Part shown: positions 50,074-63,528 of the stretch, piece after piece | How positions within the stretch are numbered: position 1 is the first letter of the stretch | Layout of the letters: the number at the start of each line of letters is the position of its first letter | From: Pegea sp. RAD2-039 | Taxonomy: Eukaryota > Chordata > Thaliacea > Salpida > Salpidae | Direction: 5' to 3' | Assembly: GCA_034620365.1 (NCBI GenBank) | Contig: JAQGEQ010000299.1 | Location: forward strand, 372,001-436,000 | DNA: 64,000 nt | Position numbers and translations under genes: made by a program | Notes under the pieces: model-generated | The model's database searches: none | What the model saw: the letters and a program-made list of their open reading frames with translations, nothing else | What the model was told of the DNA's origin: nothing

Positions 50074-53000
50074 TTTAGCGATAAAACAAACTTTTAAGAA
50101 CTGCTTGTTTAAAATAAATTTTATTTATAAGTTAATATCATCTTTACTAGTTAATTTATTTTTTTAAATGTTTAGTTTTGTGATTTATTATTTAGTTAAA
50201 CAATTTTGTTTTTTTTTAATTATGATTTATATTTAAAAATAAGCTTTTTAATTTATTTATTTTCATTCCAAACTCAGTCAAAAGAAAGAAATATAAAAGC
50301 ATAAAAGTAAACTTTTAGAAACTTTTAAACACCAAACTTTAGAAGTTTTTATCACAAAATAAAAATTTAGTAAGTGAAAGTAATTTTAAAATCAATAAAA
50401 TATATTTACTATTTTAATTACGCAAAATAGATCGTTAAAATTTTCAGATTAATATCTAAGTAGCTTTAATTAACCAATATTTTATCAACTCTTTCACTTG
50501 CTCTATACGAATCATAAAAACTCTTTACTGAAGAGAATAAGGAATATTTTTGGAGATACTATACTGCTGGCTTTGTACCTTCATGCTTTTTTCTCTTTAA
50601 AAAAAGGAAAAAAGACTCCAAAAGTCAATTTAATTTGCCAAATTTGGATGCTAGAAATTGTACCATTTATCATTAAGGTTTCTATTGATTGAAAAATGTT
50701 TTTAATTTCTCAATTCATGTTTTGGCATTTTTACAATTTGCCATAAAAGATAGTAAAATTCAAGTTGTTAAATTTTTTCTATTGATTTATTAAATTTAAA
50801 TCTAATCTTTTATCTATATCAGGAAGTTTAATATTTATGAAATTAAAGTTTCTGGTGAAATTAGTTTCGTAGTAATTTTGCAAATAATACTTTAAATAAA
50901 AGTAAATATATAATTATTAACTCACAGTCAGTATTAAGACGTTTTATAGAAAAAAGTAAACTTTTCTTGAAACGGAATCTAATTAAATCAAATCTTAAAA
51001 ACTCTATTGATTAAAGCTATGATGCAAAATAAAGTAAAACAATGCTTACTCTCTATAAAAAGAAGCAATCTTTAAAATTTGTTTAAGTTGTGAGTAAAAA
51101 TCAAATCTTTTCAAATAAAAAACATTCTGACCTCTTCACTTTTAAAATTCTGAGGTTTCAATTCTTAGATGCTTTGATTTAGATAATGAGTTTTTTTAGA
51201 CGTTCTTATTTCATGTTTTACTCTGGGTATTCATAATAGTCAAGTAAAGTTCTATTTTCAATACTTTTGGTTTACTATTTAGAAGATTATGAACGTTTAT
51301 AGTAAGAAATAAGATAACAAATTAAAACGAAAATATTCACAACTCATTCTCACATTTACTTTGCTTTTTTACTTTTTAAAACCTAAAGACTCTAAACTTT
51401 TTACTTTAAATGATTTTTTGAAATTTAAATTTGATTAGAAATATATAAATTAATTAAATATGTTTAAATATGTAAATTAGTTTAAGTAAAGTGTTTAAGC
51501 TGAAAATTAAAGAATATTTTTAAAGCAGGCAACATAGTTTTGTTTGAGACTCAAGTAAGGATATATTATAACAATAGATTTATAAGAAATAAAATCTCTA
51601 ATTTGGGATTATTTACTGTTAAGAGAAAGGATAAAACTAAACGATTGTAACGTTTAACTAAGTTTACGATATGAATAATTTATTGTTTTAACAAATAACC
51701 AAAAAAATAAAGCTTAAGTAGAAAATTGAGAAATATACAAAGATAAAACATGTAAGCATAAAGACCTTCAAACAAACTGAAAAATTGCTGGCTAAACTAA
51801 ATTTTATGAGTTCACAGGAAAATACATATGCTTTTGATAAATATTTTGGTAAAAAAAGAAAGTATTTATTAAAATGTTTCTGCTGAGTGGCCTATCTAAA
51901 TCAAAAGTGTTTATTATTAACTATACCACGTCAAAATACTTTAGAGTTTTTAATATCTTTACTAAATTACAGATTGTTTTTCATCTCAAGTAAAACTATT
52001 AAACCAAAGATTCAAATATCTATATTATATAAAATATAAATATTTTGTTGATAAAGTTTTGAACATTTTAAAACGGAAATGACGCCAAGTTGTTGCTGAT
52101 ATTTGTAAGATTTCCAATTTTTGTTTATTTGTTGTTGATAAAAAACTGAGTTCGGTTAAAGACATAGAAGAAAACAACAAAATTCTCTGAACTGTTTCTT
52201 TTCTTCTTTAAATTAGCTGATAGTATCAAAAGAAATGCAAATTATTTATTTTCTTATCATAAACTTCAACAAAACGTTTATTTGATTTTTACTAATTTTA
52301 GATTTTTATCATAAGATTTCAAACAAAATTTTTCACTTTGAGTTTTATTTAACTCCACCAGATCAAACAACTTCTAAACAATTTCAACCTCTTTGCTGAC
52401 CTTTCAAGGAGTCAACTTGGATTTTCTCATCATAAACTTTTCCTTAACCTGGAAAAAAAATTTTGCTCAAATCTTAACTATAAATCAAACAATTTGATAT
52501 CTTAACAGCTTATCACTTAACTTCGTTTCTTATCGATTCTAAATGATTAGCTTTAACACAAAACTACAAAAGATAAGTTCGACTAACTTAAAAATTTAAG
52601 TATTTTTAAGTTTTTGCAAAACGGACTAATTGGATGAAAGTAAGTTAGCTGTGGGTAATGCAACTTAAAGTTGCTGCTTAAGTAGAGATTTAAACAGGAA
52701 GTGGCTTACTGATGCTTATCACATCTAAACTTTAAGAAAAACTGCTGGAAAACACAGCATTAAATCTGGCTTGTTTAGTTTTGCATGATAATAATAAAAA
52801 TAATATTTCAATTGTATACTGTATATAGAATCGATACAATAAAATTATATGTTTTAAGTAAATGCTTCTTTCAAGAATGATTTAAAGCAACTGTACATTG
52901 ACTCAACCATCAACATTTAGAAATAATAAACAGAAAATGAATTTCAATTCTTCAATTAGATTAAGAAGTGGCTTTAATTGTAGTTCTCAAAATAAACCAC

Positions 53001-55505
53001 TATGTTTATTTTGTTGTAAATTATAGAGTTTAATTTCAAATCTAGTTTTTAGCGATTTAAACTCCCCAAAATGGTATACTTGTAAAAAAATATCATAATC
53101 TTCAATCAATTATTTTCAAAATATTTCTCGAAATATCTGTAGGGTATTTTTAGAATTTTTGCTGCTTAAAAAAGATACATCAACTAAAAATAGAAAGATT
53201 TATAATTATTCATTCAATGCAAGCGTGATATGAGCTCACTTATCATCAAATTATCAGCAAATGGAAAGATACTGCAGCAGATCGCTATATATGATGCTCT
53301 CTACTCCACAAACAACTGAAAATTAGAGAAGAAAAACTAGCATCAAAGAAGAGACTTTAAACACTTTTCTAGAAAGATGTTAAAAATAATTAAAATTAAT
53401 TTTTGAATATTAAAAATAATTATGATAAATACTTTTTTAAGTTTTGGTTCATTCGCATATAACCCTTTGTATCAATTAAACTCTTATTTATTTACCAATT
53501 TAGTAAAACTATTTTCTCTGTCTTTAGAAATTTAGCAATCAATTAGTTTTATCAACAAACTATATGTTACATTTTCTCATAAATCTTATAAAGTTTAGTT
53601 TTCTTGTTTACAATATCATAATACAAGCTGAGAGCTTTAATTCGATAAAAACTTTTTAAGATGTAAATTACTTTAAACGTTTTTTGATAACAATAAACTT
53701 GATTAATTACTTCTCAACAGTTTATACAACATTTTAAACTTTAGGGTGCACACTAAATTTTTTACGAACTACTAAATATTAAATAGGAAAATTTGTTAAG
53801 CATTATATTAACTCTTCTGTCTTAAATTTTAAACAGGATGAATAATTTCATTTTTTCTAGAAAAAATATATAACCGGAATATTTTAGCTAAAAAACTGCG
53901 CATATTAAAGTTTAATTAAATCTTTGTATTTTATAAGCTTATTTAAGCTTTTTTAAGCTGCTAGGTCTGTGGGTTCTGTAACAACTTGAAGTTCAAAAAT
54001 GGAAAAGTTTGTAAAGACAGCTTTATTTTACTTAGATAACTAAAACACTGGTTCACAGGAACCATTCATTTAAACAAAATGTTAAAAACGATTAAGGGGA
54101 AGAACTGTAATCTTAAATTTAATCCTTTTATTGTTTTTCAGGCACTAAGCGCTTTTTAATCTATCCAAAATTAATTTACAAGCAAAACTTTGAGAAGCAG
54201 TAAGATTAAAACTTGCATCAGTCAGTGAAAGTAAGTAAAGTTACAGTATCAAGTTACTCTTTCTTTAGTATTAGTTGATATTAATCTTTAGTTTTTATTT
54301 CTATCATAAAGTTCGAAATATTATGCATAGTATTGACAAATGAGTAACAAATATATTTTTTAAGAATGATAAAACTTTTTGATAATAGTCAAGTAGAATT
54401 CAAATAATTTTGATAAACTAACTTATTCCATTAATTTTTTTTTATAAATACATAATAAGCTTTTTATATGCTTCCAAATACAGGTGCTCTTGAACAAATT
54501 CAGATATTAAAAGATAACGATCATAAATTTCTTCTTCATTGTTATTATTTTAATTTCTTTACATTTTGTAACAACACTTTGTAGTGCACCGTTGCTTAAC
54601 CTTCTAACGATTAAATAAAAGGTTAGAAAAGATTAGGTTTGAAAGACTAACGTTGAAGACTGAAATGCTAAGCTAATGGAAACATTTTGTTAAACTGCAT
54701 GTTATTTAGATTTAGATTTAAATCACTGGTATTTATTCATGGAACGTAGTTTGCACTAAGTAAGAACAATACTAGTTTTTTCCCAGTCAATTTTAGTTTA
54801 CGGTAGATGTCTTTCGAGATTATGACTTTTTAACTTATTTAGGATGTAACTAAAATTAGTTCAGTAAAAGAACTGATTCTGAAATTTCATTTGAAAAATT
54901 TTCTATTAAATATGATGAATAGATAGTTTGATTAATCAATATTTTGAAGGTGACGAGTCTCTTAAGATTAGTCTAAATCTGGTTGCGCATCAATAACAAT
55001 ATTTATGGTATGTGAGCATATATATAAGATGACCCAAAGTAAGAATAAAGTTCATATTAAAAATAAGATCTAAGCTAACAATCTTTTTTAAAATTTGTAT
55101 GTATCTGAACAAATAGAATGTTGGTTTCTAATATTTTAAGTAATGTAGTAACATTTTTATGATACAATGATATACGAAATGATGAATTTAATTAGATTAG
55201 TTCACAAATTGTTGGTTTCTTGCGTTTTAATAAATAATATAAATGTGAAAGCTTGAAATTTTTGTTAACAAGTTAAGACCAAGTAAAAAAAGTAAACTTC
55301 ATCAATACAAAATTATCAGACCAAACTTTAAACTTTAAATCTTTTGATTTTAAAATCTTTTTTAAAGTTTCATTAAACCTAGAATAATTGTTTTTGTAGT
55401 TTTTATACTTATTTTAATGGCTCGTTACTTTTTATCACAACTCAATATTTTTTAGTTACAAAATTTAGTACGACGCATTTTTCGAATGTCTAGCTTTGAA
55501 TTGCT
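50074..55505. other. AT-rich intergenic desert
   Basis: No gene is recognised over 5.4 kb. A 64-codon plus-strand frame at 50498-50692 is open but lacks a clear start, family match or supporting splice sites. Small GC-richer patches at about 52.6-52.7 and 53.2-53.35 kb do not read as protein. Confidence 0.5.
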
Positions 55506-58500
55506 ATGAATGAAGATAAATCTTACTCGAATTCATTAGCGGCTATTTTGTTGGTAAGAATTTGGGTTGCTGAATTTGAATTTTTGATAGTATATTATCG
55601 AATAGAATAAAAATACTTATTCATATTTTTGTATGTGTTATAAGTTTAACAATTTGAAAAATATCGTAAACACTTTATAATTAGTCATATTTGCTTACAT
55701 TAATACTTTTTTTTGTCAACTTATATTTAAAGATACTTTTTTACATGTATAAATATTTTAACATTATTTTTTTGGCTATTTTAAATTTAGATTTAAAGCA
55801 TTTTTGATAAGAAAAATTGTTTTTTTAAACTTCAAAAATCAAATTAAAAATTGATTTTATTTCATTAAAATTTTCATATCTAATTCATATTTAAAAACTA
55901 CTTTTGTTTTATTTCTTTTCTATTTTTATCTCAGTTAATCTATTGTTAATTATCTAGAAACTGATTTAACAGGAATAGTTTTATATTAAAGTTTATTTTC
56001 AAAACATTTATTTAATTCTAATATCATTAAGCTATGCCATTACAATCTTAATTATATATTATCATTTTAATTGCTTGATTTAATTAATATTAATAATTTT
56101 ATGTTTTAGATAATGTCTAAATATGATTTACCTCCCTTGTCTGCCTCTCAAAAAAAAGATTTAGAAAAAGTATGTTTTAAAATTTGATACTTTGAAACAT
56201 TAACATCATCTTGTCATGTTTATAACATCTGATTGATTTTTCAAATAAAATTCAGGCAAAGAAATATGCAATGGAACAAAGTATCAAGGATGTTTTATTG
56301 AAGCAAGCTATAAGACATCAACAACAGCAATTAACTACTTCCCAGGTATATTTTTTAATCTCATAAATTTTAAAATATCAAATTAAAAATATTGACAGAA
56401 ATAAACTTTATCTTTTCATCAACATTTTTGTCAGATTTTAATAGTGACAATAGACTTTGTTTAATGAAAGTTTGTTGTTGTAAATTATCCTTAACAATTT
56501 ATTTGAACAATAATTGAACATTATAAAACTACTCAAAAAGTATATAGATTCTAATATGATTATACTAATAATTAAATTTATATTTAGAAAGTTTAATTTT
56601 GTTTACAATGATATATAATGATGCCAGTTTCTTCATTTTTCCTACTACTAGTTGTTTTTTTATATTCTTATCTTTGTTATACTTATGCCTGTGCAATATT
56701 CTTATTTTTTCTACACTAACTTGAAAGATGGTACTTGAGACCTTTTTATTATTTCTGTTGTCATATTGTTTTATGTTTGTTTTAAAAGATGTATATTTGT
56801 TATCTGTAGCCATGTGTTGAATAAATAAATATAATTATACCATAGTTGATAAATAATGATAAATTAATTTTAAGATATAAACTTTATATCTAAATCTCTG
56901 CCATCAGAGATTGTCATGTCAAAATCACTTGTGTTGTTGAAAAAAAAGCTGAATTGTTATAATATCGCCAACATTGCCATTTCTAAACTGTGAATTTTTC
57001 TCTTTTACAATACTATGATTCTGTGCAATTCTTCACTGTCATATGCTTTTTCGTTTACACGTCAAATAGATCTAATTTGTGAGAATGTGTGTTAGCGAGA
57101 GGTGCTCTCTTTAGGCACCCTCCTTCACATTTATTGTAATAAATAAATAAATAAATTGTTTTTTCTATCTTGAAAATTAAAAGAATTTAGATTAAACTTA
57201 TATTTTGTAATACTGATTTAATTTCTTTGTCTATCTTTTTTAGGGTGCTGCACAAAAACAAAGGGCTCTGGCTATTATGTGTCGTGTCTATGTAGGGTCC
57301 ATATATTATGACATTAAACAGGATATGGTCAGAGAAGCTTTCCTACCTTTTGGACCGATTAAAAGTATTGATATGTCATATGATCCAGTAACTCAAAAAC
57401 ACAAAGTTAGTTAATGAACTTCAAAAGTTTTGTTTTTTGAATTTAAGCAACTATGAACTTATTTTTTTGTTTTTATAGGGTTATTGCTTTATTGATTATG
57501 AATTACCAGAAGCAGCTCATTTAGCAACTGAGCAAATGCAATCAGCGACTTTAGCAGGTCAACTTCTTTGTTTTAATACTCTATATATTTTAATTATTAA
57601 AGTTACAACTTCTAATTAAAATTTGAATATCTGATTCATTAGTTAAAATTAGAATTATTTTTGTAAAATTCTAAATATCACTTATAATACCAAAAACTTT
57701 CTTTTTTTGTTTGGACAGCAAGTAATTGTTGGTCTCTTTTAGGTCGTACTATTAAAGTTGGACGGCCTAGCAATATAGGACAAGCTCAGCCTATTATAGA
57801 GCAACTTGCCCAAGAAGCGCAACATTTTAACAGGTTACTTTTAAAACTTTATTTTTATTTGCAGTCAAACTTTTTGTAATTTTTAATATTTGATAAACCA
57901 ACTTTTGTAGTTTTTTTTTTTTCAAAAAGAAGATATTTTTACTGAAACTTATAAAAACATTCTTGAAGTTTTGTTTAAAATAAATAAAATTCTTCTAATA
58001 TAAGAAAGTTTTATTTCCAAATGAAACTATTGCAATATTTTCACCTAAAAATTAATTATTAAATTGTTTAAAGGATTTATGTTGCCTCAATTCACCCTGA
58101 GCTCGAAGAGACGGACTTAAGATCAGTGTTTGAAGCTTTTGGTAAAATTATCAATTGTCAGATGGATAGAGATGCCATTTCTCATCACCACAGAGGATAT
58201 GCTTTTATCGGTGGGTAGTGAATCCTTCTACTTTGTGTAAATCTCCAACATTTTCTTCTATTTGTATTTCAAAAACTCATTTTAGTGATAAAAGCTAATT
58301 CTGGAATTGTTTACAAACAGCTTTTGAGATGATAGTAATCATCCTTAGAATTTTTAATTCTTTCTGAAATCTGCATCTTAGGACTTGTTCTTTGGTTCTG
58401 TAAACCTGTAGTATTCAATAAAATATCCAAACCTTATCTATCGAAGTTTTCAGTTTTATCTGTAAGAAGTTCGACTTCAAAACAACTTTCTTTTTTGCAT

Positions 58501-60931
58501 CAAGCAAATAACAAATTTGTTTGTAGAATATGAACACATCCAATCAGCAACTGATGCTATTTCCAGTATGAATATGTTTGATTTAGGAGGACAATTTCTC
58601 CGAGTCGGGAAAGCCATAACACCTCCAAATACCCATTATGAAATGGTAATCTTCAACTTGTAGTATTTCAAACAACTTGATTCAGTAAATGCTGAATATA
58701 ACGAAGATTTCTTCTTTTGAAACAAATGAATGAATATTTAGATAACTTGAAATAATTTCAGACAAATTATAAATTTCTGATCTAATTTATACGGATTAAA
58801 TTATTTAATGTTAAAGAGTTGCCAAACTTGTGAAAATATCAGAAGATGATAAAGATCAAATTGATAAGAATCATTTGCTGAATCTGCAAACAAACTGGCT
58901 GATGATAAATTCATCAAATTAATTACAAATTATAAAAAAAAACGATTATATCAACCAAATTAAATATTTTAAATTTTTTTCAGTACGGACCACCTAGTAA
59001 CCACAACTCAGCTTTACCAGCAGCTGCTGCAGTGGCCGCTGCGGCTGTCACTTCAAAAATAATGGCCCAGGAAGCAGAAAAACCAATCACTCCTAGAAAC
59101 AACCCATTAGCAGGTACATGAGAAAAAATGGCGTTTTTCAAAAATGACCCGAAATTATTCCAGGAGTACCAGGAATGATGTCCACGAATTCTCTCGGAGC
59201 AATGATCCCTCCTCCAGGGATTGTAATCCCAACTCCAGTCCCAGTAATGGCGGCAAACCAACCTGGCATCATAACTGGTAAGATGTGATTTATATTTACA
59301 CCACCAGCAAATCCCTCCACCAAATTCTTCTTGCGTCTTTCGAGCTGAGATAAAACTTTTTTGTTTGTTTGTTTGTTGCCCCTTTTACCAGCCTCACCTC
59401 TCTAACCCCTCCTTTCCCCTACTTGCCGTCCTGGACTTGGTGGGCAGCAAACTTTTACGTGTATACACCGACATACAGGAGCCACACCAGCGGTTGTTCT
59501 TCCATCATCACTATCTGCAAACTCTCAACTAATGAAAGTCACTGAAAACCTCTCAACTCCCTTACAAGTAAGATTTTTCAATATTTCCATCATTTTTAGT
59601 TTCCAAATATTTTACTATCAGTTGTAAAACTTGAATCTGATGTTTAGTAAAAATATTTGATAAAAAGTGAGTACTTAGCACCTTAACTCGCACAAAATCC
59701 ACGCCACGCCAACCCACTAAACTTGTTCCGCTGATTAAACTTGCGCTTAGTGGTCGAGGGTGCTGAGGACTCGTCTGCTGTTATTTATCTCATGATAAAT
59801 GTACGAGCCAAAAAACTTCAAGTAAAAAATCGAAAACCACTCAAGACGACAAAATAAAACAGAAACAAGCAATCCGCTATCTCATATCAGAGTTTCAGAT
59901 AAATATCAGCAACAAAATCCCTCCAAAACCACAGAAAAGTAACCAAATACCTTCACTGGCACATTTGTAAGAAGTAGTAGCAGAAGCGGTTATAGAAAAT
60001 ACAAATTATACAATATCCTGCGACTTTGGCATCAAACAGACCGAGGAATTGCAGCCAAAAGACCAGATATAGTTGTAAAAGACAAAAGCAACTAATGTGG
60101 TTACTAGTAGATGTGTTACCAACAACCTCTCCAAACCTCTACTGCCATCAAATATTTATTTTTCTCGGTTTATAAAAACTGTTCTTGAAACGTTCTTCAA
60201 CCACTATAAGCCTGTGAACCTCAGTAATCTGGGTATTGAGTAGCACACAGGTTCTCCAATTTCCGAGATGCAAGTAAACAATATTAGATAATTTGAAATT
60301 TAAATTTTATAATCTGATATCATCAAAACTTTCTTCAAATTTATTTAAAAGGGTTTTGAATAATTGCTTCAATTTATCGATATTTGGACTAACTAATAAA
60401 AGTAAAGTCAGTCACGTGGTTAAAACTTTTCACAGAATGGTCAATCACTTAGCCTGCAAGAGGGTAACGTCAATATATCAGGAACCTCTCAACGACATAT
60501 GATCATGCAGAAGTTGATGAGAAAAGAAACGGTAGAAATCGAAAAGTGATCTTCTATTTGTAACTTCATTTTCAAATTGAATAGAGCCGGGTAATGGTAC
60601 TGAGGAATATGGTGCAAGCTCATGAAGTTGATGATGATTTAGAAGGAGAAGTTACAGAAGAATGTGGCAAATTTGGAGCTGTTAAACGTGTGATTATCTA
60701 CCAGGAGAAACAAGTGAGTTGAAAGAAGTTTTGCGCGATAAATAATCAAAAAATTGCTTCTAGGGTGATCATACAGATGAGATCATTGTAAAGATCTTTG
60801 TGGAGTTTGCAGACTCGAATGGATGCAATACTGCTGTGTCTGCTCTTGATTCGAGGTGGTTTGGAGGAAATAAGATTTCAGCGAAAGTTTATCCTCAACA
60901 ATTGTATGATAATTGTGAATATACTGAATAA
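55506..60931 (+). CDS. PUF60: PUF60 (half pint) poly(U)-binding splicing factor
   Basis: Fourteen exons predict 503 residues: 55506-55553, 56110-56169, 56256-56345, 57244-57405, 57479-57557, 57743-57833, 58074-58210, 58527-58645, 58984-59113, 59164-59277, 59479-59567, 60436-60531, 60585-60713, 60764-60931. All junctions keep phase. PUF60 works with U2AF in 3' splice-site recognition in the nucleus. [15 protein letters not shown] precedes RRM1 (about 80-158; [14 protein letters not shown]), the linker [18 protein letters not shown]2 (177-256; IYVASI, GYAFIEYE), an Ala/Pro-rich linker and a C-terminal UHM (about 404-500) with the RWF motif at 479-481 that binds ULM tryptophans. [18 protein letters not shown] is near identical to the human protein. 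Met18 (MSKYDLPPL) is an alternative start. Intron 3 carries a LINE fragment and intron 11 (59568-60435) a tRNA-like repeat. AATAAA lies at about 61199. Confidence 0.96.
56893..57158 (+). mobile_element. LINE 3' end inside PUF60 intron 3
   Basis: It encodes [11 protein letters not shown] and then [17 protein letters not shown] with a stop at 56991-56993. This parallels LPSDVIMSESL...NFANIVISKL of the copy at 26.1 kb, with several substitutions. A 3' UTR ends in GGCACCCTCCTTCACATTTA and a clean AATA-type tail. It is inserted in the sense orientation, within the 898 bp intron 56346-57243. Confidence 0.75.
59677..59775 (+). repeat. tRNA-like (A-box) dispersed repeat, copy 1, in PUF60 intron 11
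   Basis: A GC-rich block in AT-rich intron. The segment CTTAGTGGTCGAGGGTGCTG resembles the D-arm/A-box of Leu/Ser tRNAs (GAGTGGTTAAGGCGC). Upstream it has CCACGCC and CCGCTG in the same order as the copy at 62.86 kb. The left end AGCACCTTAAC is an imperfect inverted repeat of the right end. No complete cloverleaf or B-box can be drawn, so it is not a tRNA gene. Confidence 0.4.
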
Positions 60932-63086
60932 ACACCCAAATGAATTAAGCTTTTTTGATAGTAAGCTTAATTAAAGTTAAAATGTGGTTCTTGCAAAGTT
61001 TTTCTCATACTTTTTCTGCTACTTTTTCACCATCAAGTCTTATATTCTAAAGAATTTCATATATCTTTTGAAAAGATAGTTTTCAGCTTGGTAACTGAAA
61101 CTACTTTCATTTGATAGTTTCTCAAAATGAAATTTCGGATGATATTTGTTAGAAATAGTTGTAAACAACATAAAGTGTTTTTGTTTTGTTGATTCATGAA
61201 TAAATTCATTTATAATTATTTCTCAGTGAGATTACCAAAATCATTTTTATAATAGTAATTAAGATTTTCAAATTAAAAATCACTTCAGAAAACTTTTAGT
61301 TCTTGATGAAGAATTTGAAAAGCATCCAATGAAATTAGTCGATATGTTAGAAGTAATCAAAACTCCATTCACAAAATTCAAAGATTATTTTCCACAAACT
61401 TCAATTTTCTACTTGGATAATTATTTGTGAAAATGTGTTGTTGGAAGGTTTATACAATTTGTAACAAACTATTTGATGACTTGCTGTCAAAAGTTTCCTT
61501 TTAATTCAGAAGGCCAACAGTTCTAATACTTTTACAAGAATTGTTGGTTATTTAGCTGATATAAGCTTAATTTCTCTATTTTATCATTCTATTGTTTTAT
61601 TAAGATTCTTGTCTCAAATTTCTACCTTTAAACGATTTTTAAAACTTAAAAAAGTTGTCAGAACTTGACTGAGATTTGTAACAGACACGATCTTTTATAA
61701 AAACTTGATATAAAGTTTGTCAGTGATACCAGAGTAACTAAACTTTCTTTTTTATCTGAAAAACTTTTTAAAGTGTAGGAAAATCGATTTAATTTTCACA
61801 AGTTGTAAATATAAAGCTTCAAAACAAATTACTGGACCTACAAAGTTGAAATTGAATATGAAAATTAAATTACTTTTTCTTAAAGCAAATTTCAAACACT
61901 TAAAGTTTTTCAAATCTTCCTGTGTTCATCTTTTCCCTGTATCATTTTATTTACTGTCCTGTTGATCAAATCTTTAGTTTCTAAACTGCTGTATCTTCTT
62001 TTCAACTAATTACATCTACAATTTTGGGAAAAAATACTTTCTAGTAAATTTATTTGTAATACAATTTTCATCAAATTCACTTTTAGCAGGAATTATGTTT
62101 TTTCATAATACTTTGAATTATTTAAAGTTTTGCTTAAAACATTTCTGGTTAACCACACTTTATTCTAAGAAAACTTTTGATTAATCTAAAAGATGTAGGA
62201 AGTTTGTAAAGAGGCAGAACTAGTAAGATATTTGATCTTTAACATCTAAGGGATTGATAAGTAAAATTTTTTAATGTTTAGAAAACCTTTTTTTTATGGA
62301 ATCTATTTTTTAAAAGTTCACTTTTTTCGTAAATTTTATTATTAATCAAACATTCACTAAAAAGTAGATCTTTAAAAAGATTGATTTTCTAATAAAAGTA
62401 CAATATTTTTTTATAAAATAAGCAACATTTTTTCATTTAAATTACTCAAGTTCTATTTACATAAACATAACTTTTCAAACTTGTTTTTCAAGTACAACAT
62501 AAAAGTTAGTAAAGCTTCGTAGTTATCTTGCTAAAAACTCAGTTCTTCTATCAATTGAATTTGAAACATTCATGTCGAAAGTTTTAACTCTAATCAAAAG
62601 ATCTCAAACCAAGTACTTTAAGATTCAAGTTTTTTAATAATAAATTTTACTATTAAATGACACAAGTCCTCAAATAACAATTTAATCTTTGAACATCAAT
62701 AATCCATGAAGTTACAAAATTCTCAAATCTAAATTATCAGTTTCTAAAATTTCATAAATGTTTGAAAATAATTTAATCTCACTTTTTAAGCAGCTCCATG
62801 TAACCTCAAGACAGCTGATCAAAATCGCGAATAAATAATAAAATGTAATTTGGTTGACCCAGCACCTTAACCACTAAAAACAGCGGGGCGTGGAGGAAGA
62901 CGCAGAAGACTCGCTTCTCCAGTAGGCGCACCTTACACTAGACGCAAGAGCAGAGTTGATCAGTTTGTATGATTTCTGGATAATCATCAAAATAAATGAG
63001 ATTTTTTTGAAATTCATTTAAAAATGAAGTTCTTTGTTTATTCCGAAAAGTGGGAGACGAGAAAAATGAAAAATATTGGCGAATAA
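60932..63086. other. PUF60-elongin C tail-to-tail intergenic region
   Basis: The two genes converge here. Apart from 3' UTR sequence and the tRNA-like repeat near 62.86-62.95 kb, the stretch is AT-rich, with no recognised gene. Confidence 0.5.
62858..62950 (-). repeat. tRNA-like (A-box) dispersed repeat, copy 2
   Basis: On the minus strand it reads CCACGCCCCGCTG, then TTTTTAGTGGTTAAGGTGCT. This is the same order of words as the copy in PUF60 intron 11, with an A-box-like TAGTGGTTAAGG. A second, weaker unit CTTGCGTCTAGTGTAAGGTG lies 5' of it on the same strand. It stands out as a GC-rich island. A tRNA-derived SINE or a decayed tRNA pseudogene pair is the likeliest explanation. Confidence 0.4.
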
Positions 63087-63528
63087 TCAACAGTCGAGGA
63101 AGTTTGCGGCCATCAGTAGCTCCAAAGCAATTTCAGGAGTAATCTCAAATTCCGGGATCTCAGAAGCGCTGTTAGTGTAGCGACTACGATAGATGAAATA
63201 TTGACAAACTTTAGCAAGTACATGAGATCTGTAGAAGATTTAGAAAATTAAACTCAGATTTTTATGAGTTTAAAGAAATATAAAATTCAAAAACAGTTTC
63301 AAATGAAAGAGAAGTTTTTATAAAATCTTGTAGCTCACGGTATCTCTCTGAAGTAAACTTCATTACTTTCATTTTCACAAAACTGTCCAGGACCACTCAA
63401 CATCGATTTGATAGTTCCAGAGGTCAAGGCATATTCTCGTTTGATTATAAACTCTTGACCATCTGATGAAATTAATTTAACAAAGGCAGAATTATTTCCT
63501 TCACAACCTCCATAAGTTTGTTCATCTT
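63087..63528 (-). CDS. ELOC: Elongin C (start exon not located)
   Basis: Two exons are clear: 63339-63528 and 63087-63228, joined in phase 2 (ATA CC|A TCT). Elongin C is the SKP1-like adaptor that pairs with elongin B in SIII transcription elongation and in VHL/SOCS-box and Cul2/Cul5 ubiquitin ligases. The reading [64 protein letters not shown] and [15 protein letters not shown] covers essentially the whole family length. Only the initiator Met and one to three residues are missing. They must lie on an exon upstream of the acceptor TTTTTAAG at 63529. An ATG at 63697 is possible, but no donor fits the phase. The first exon may lie beyond the LINE at the window edge. Confidence 0.95.

Noticed and set aside
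50498..50692. 64-codon plus-strand frame with a hydrophobic stretch
   Set aside because: It has no ATG start, no family match and no supporting neighbouring exons.
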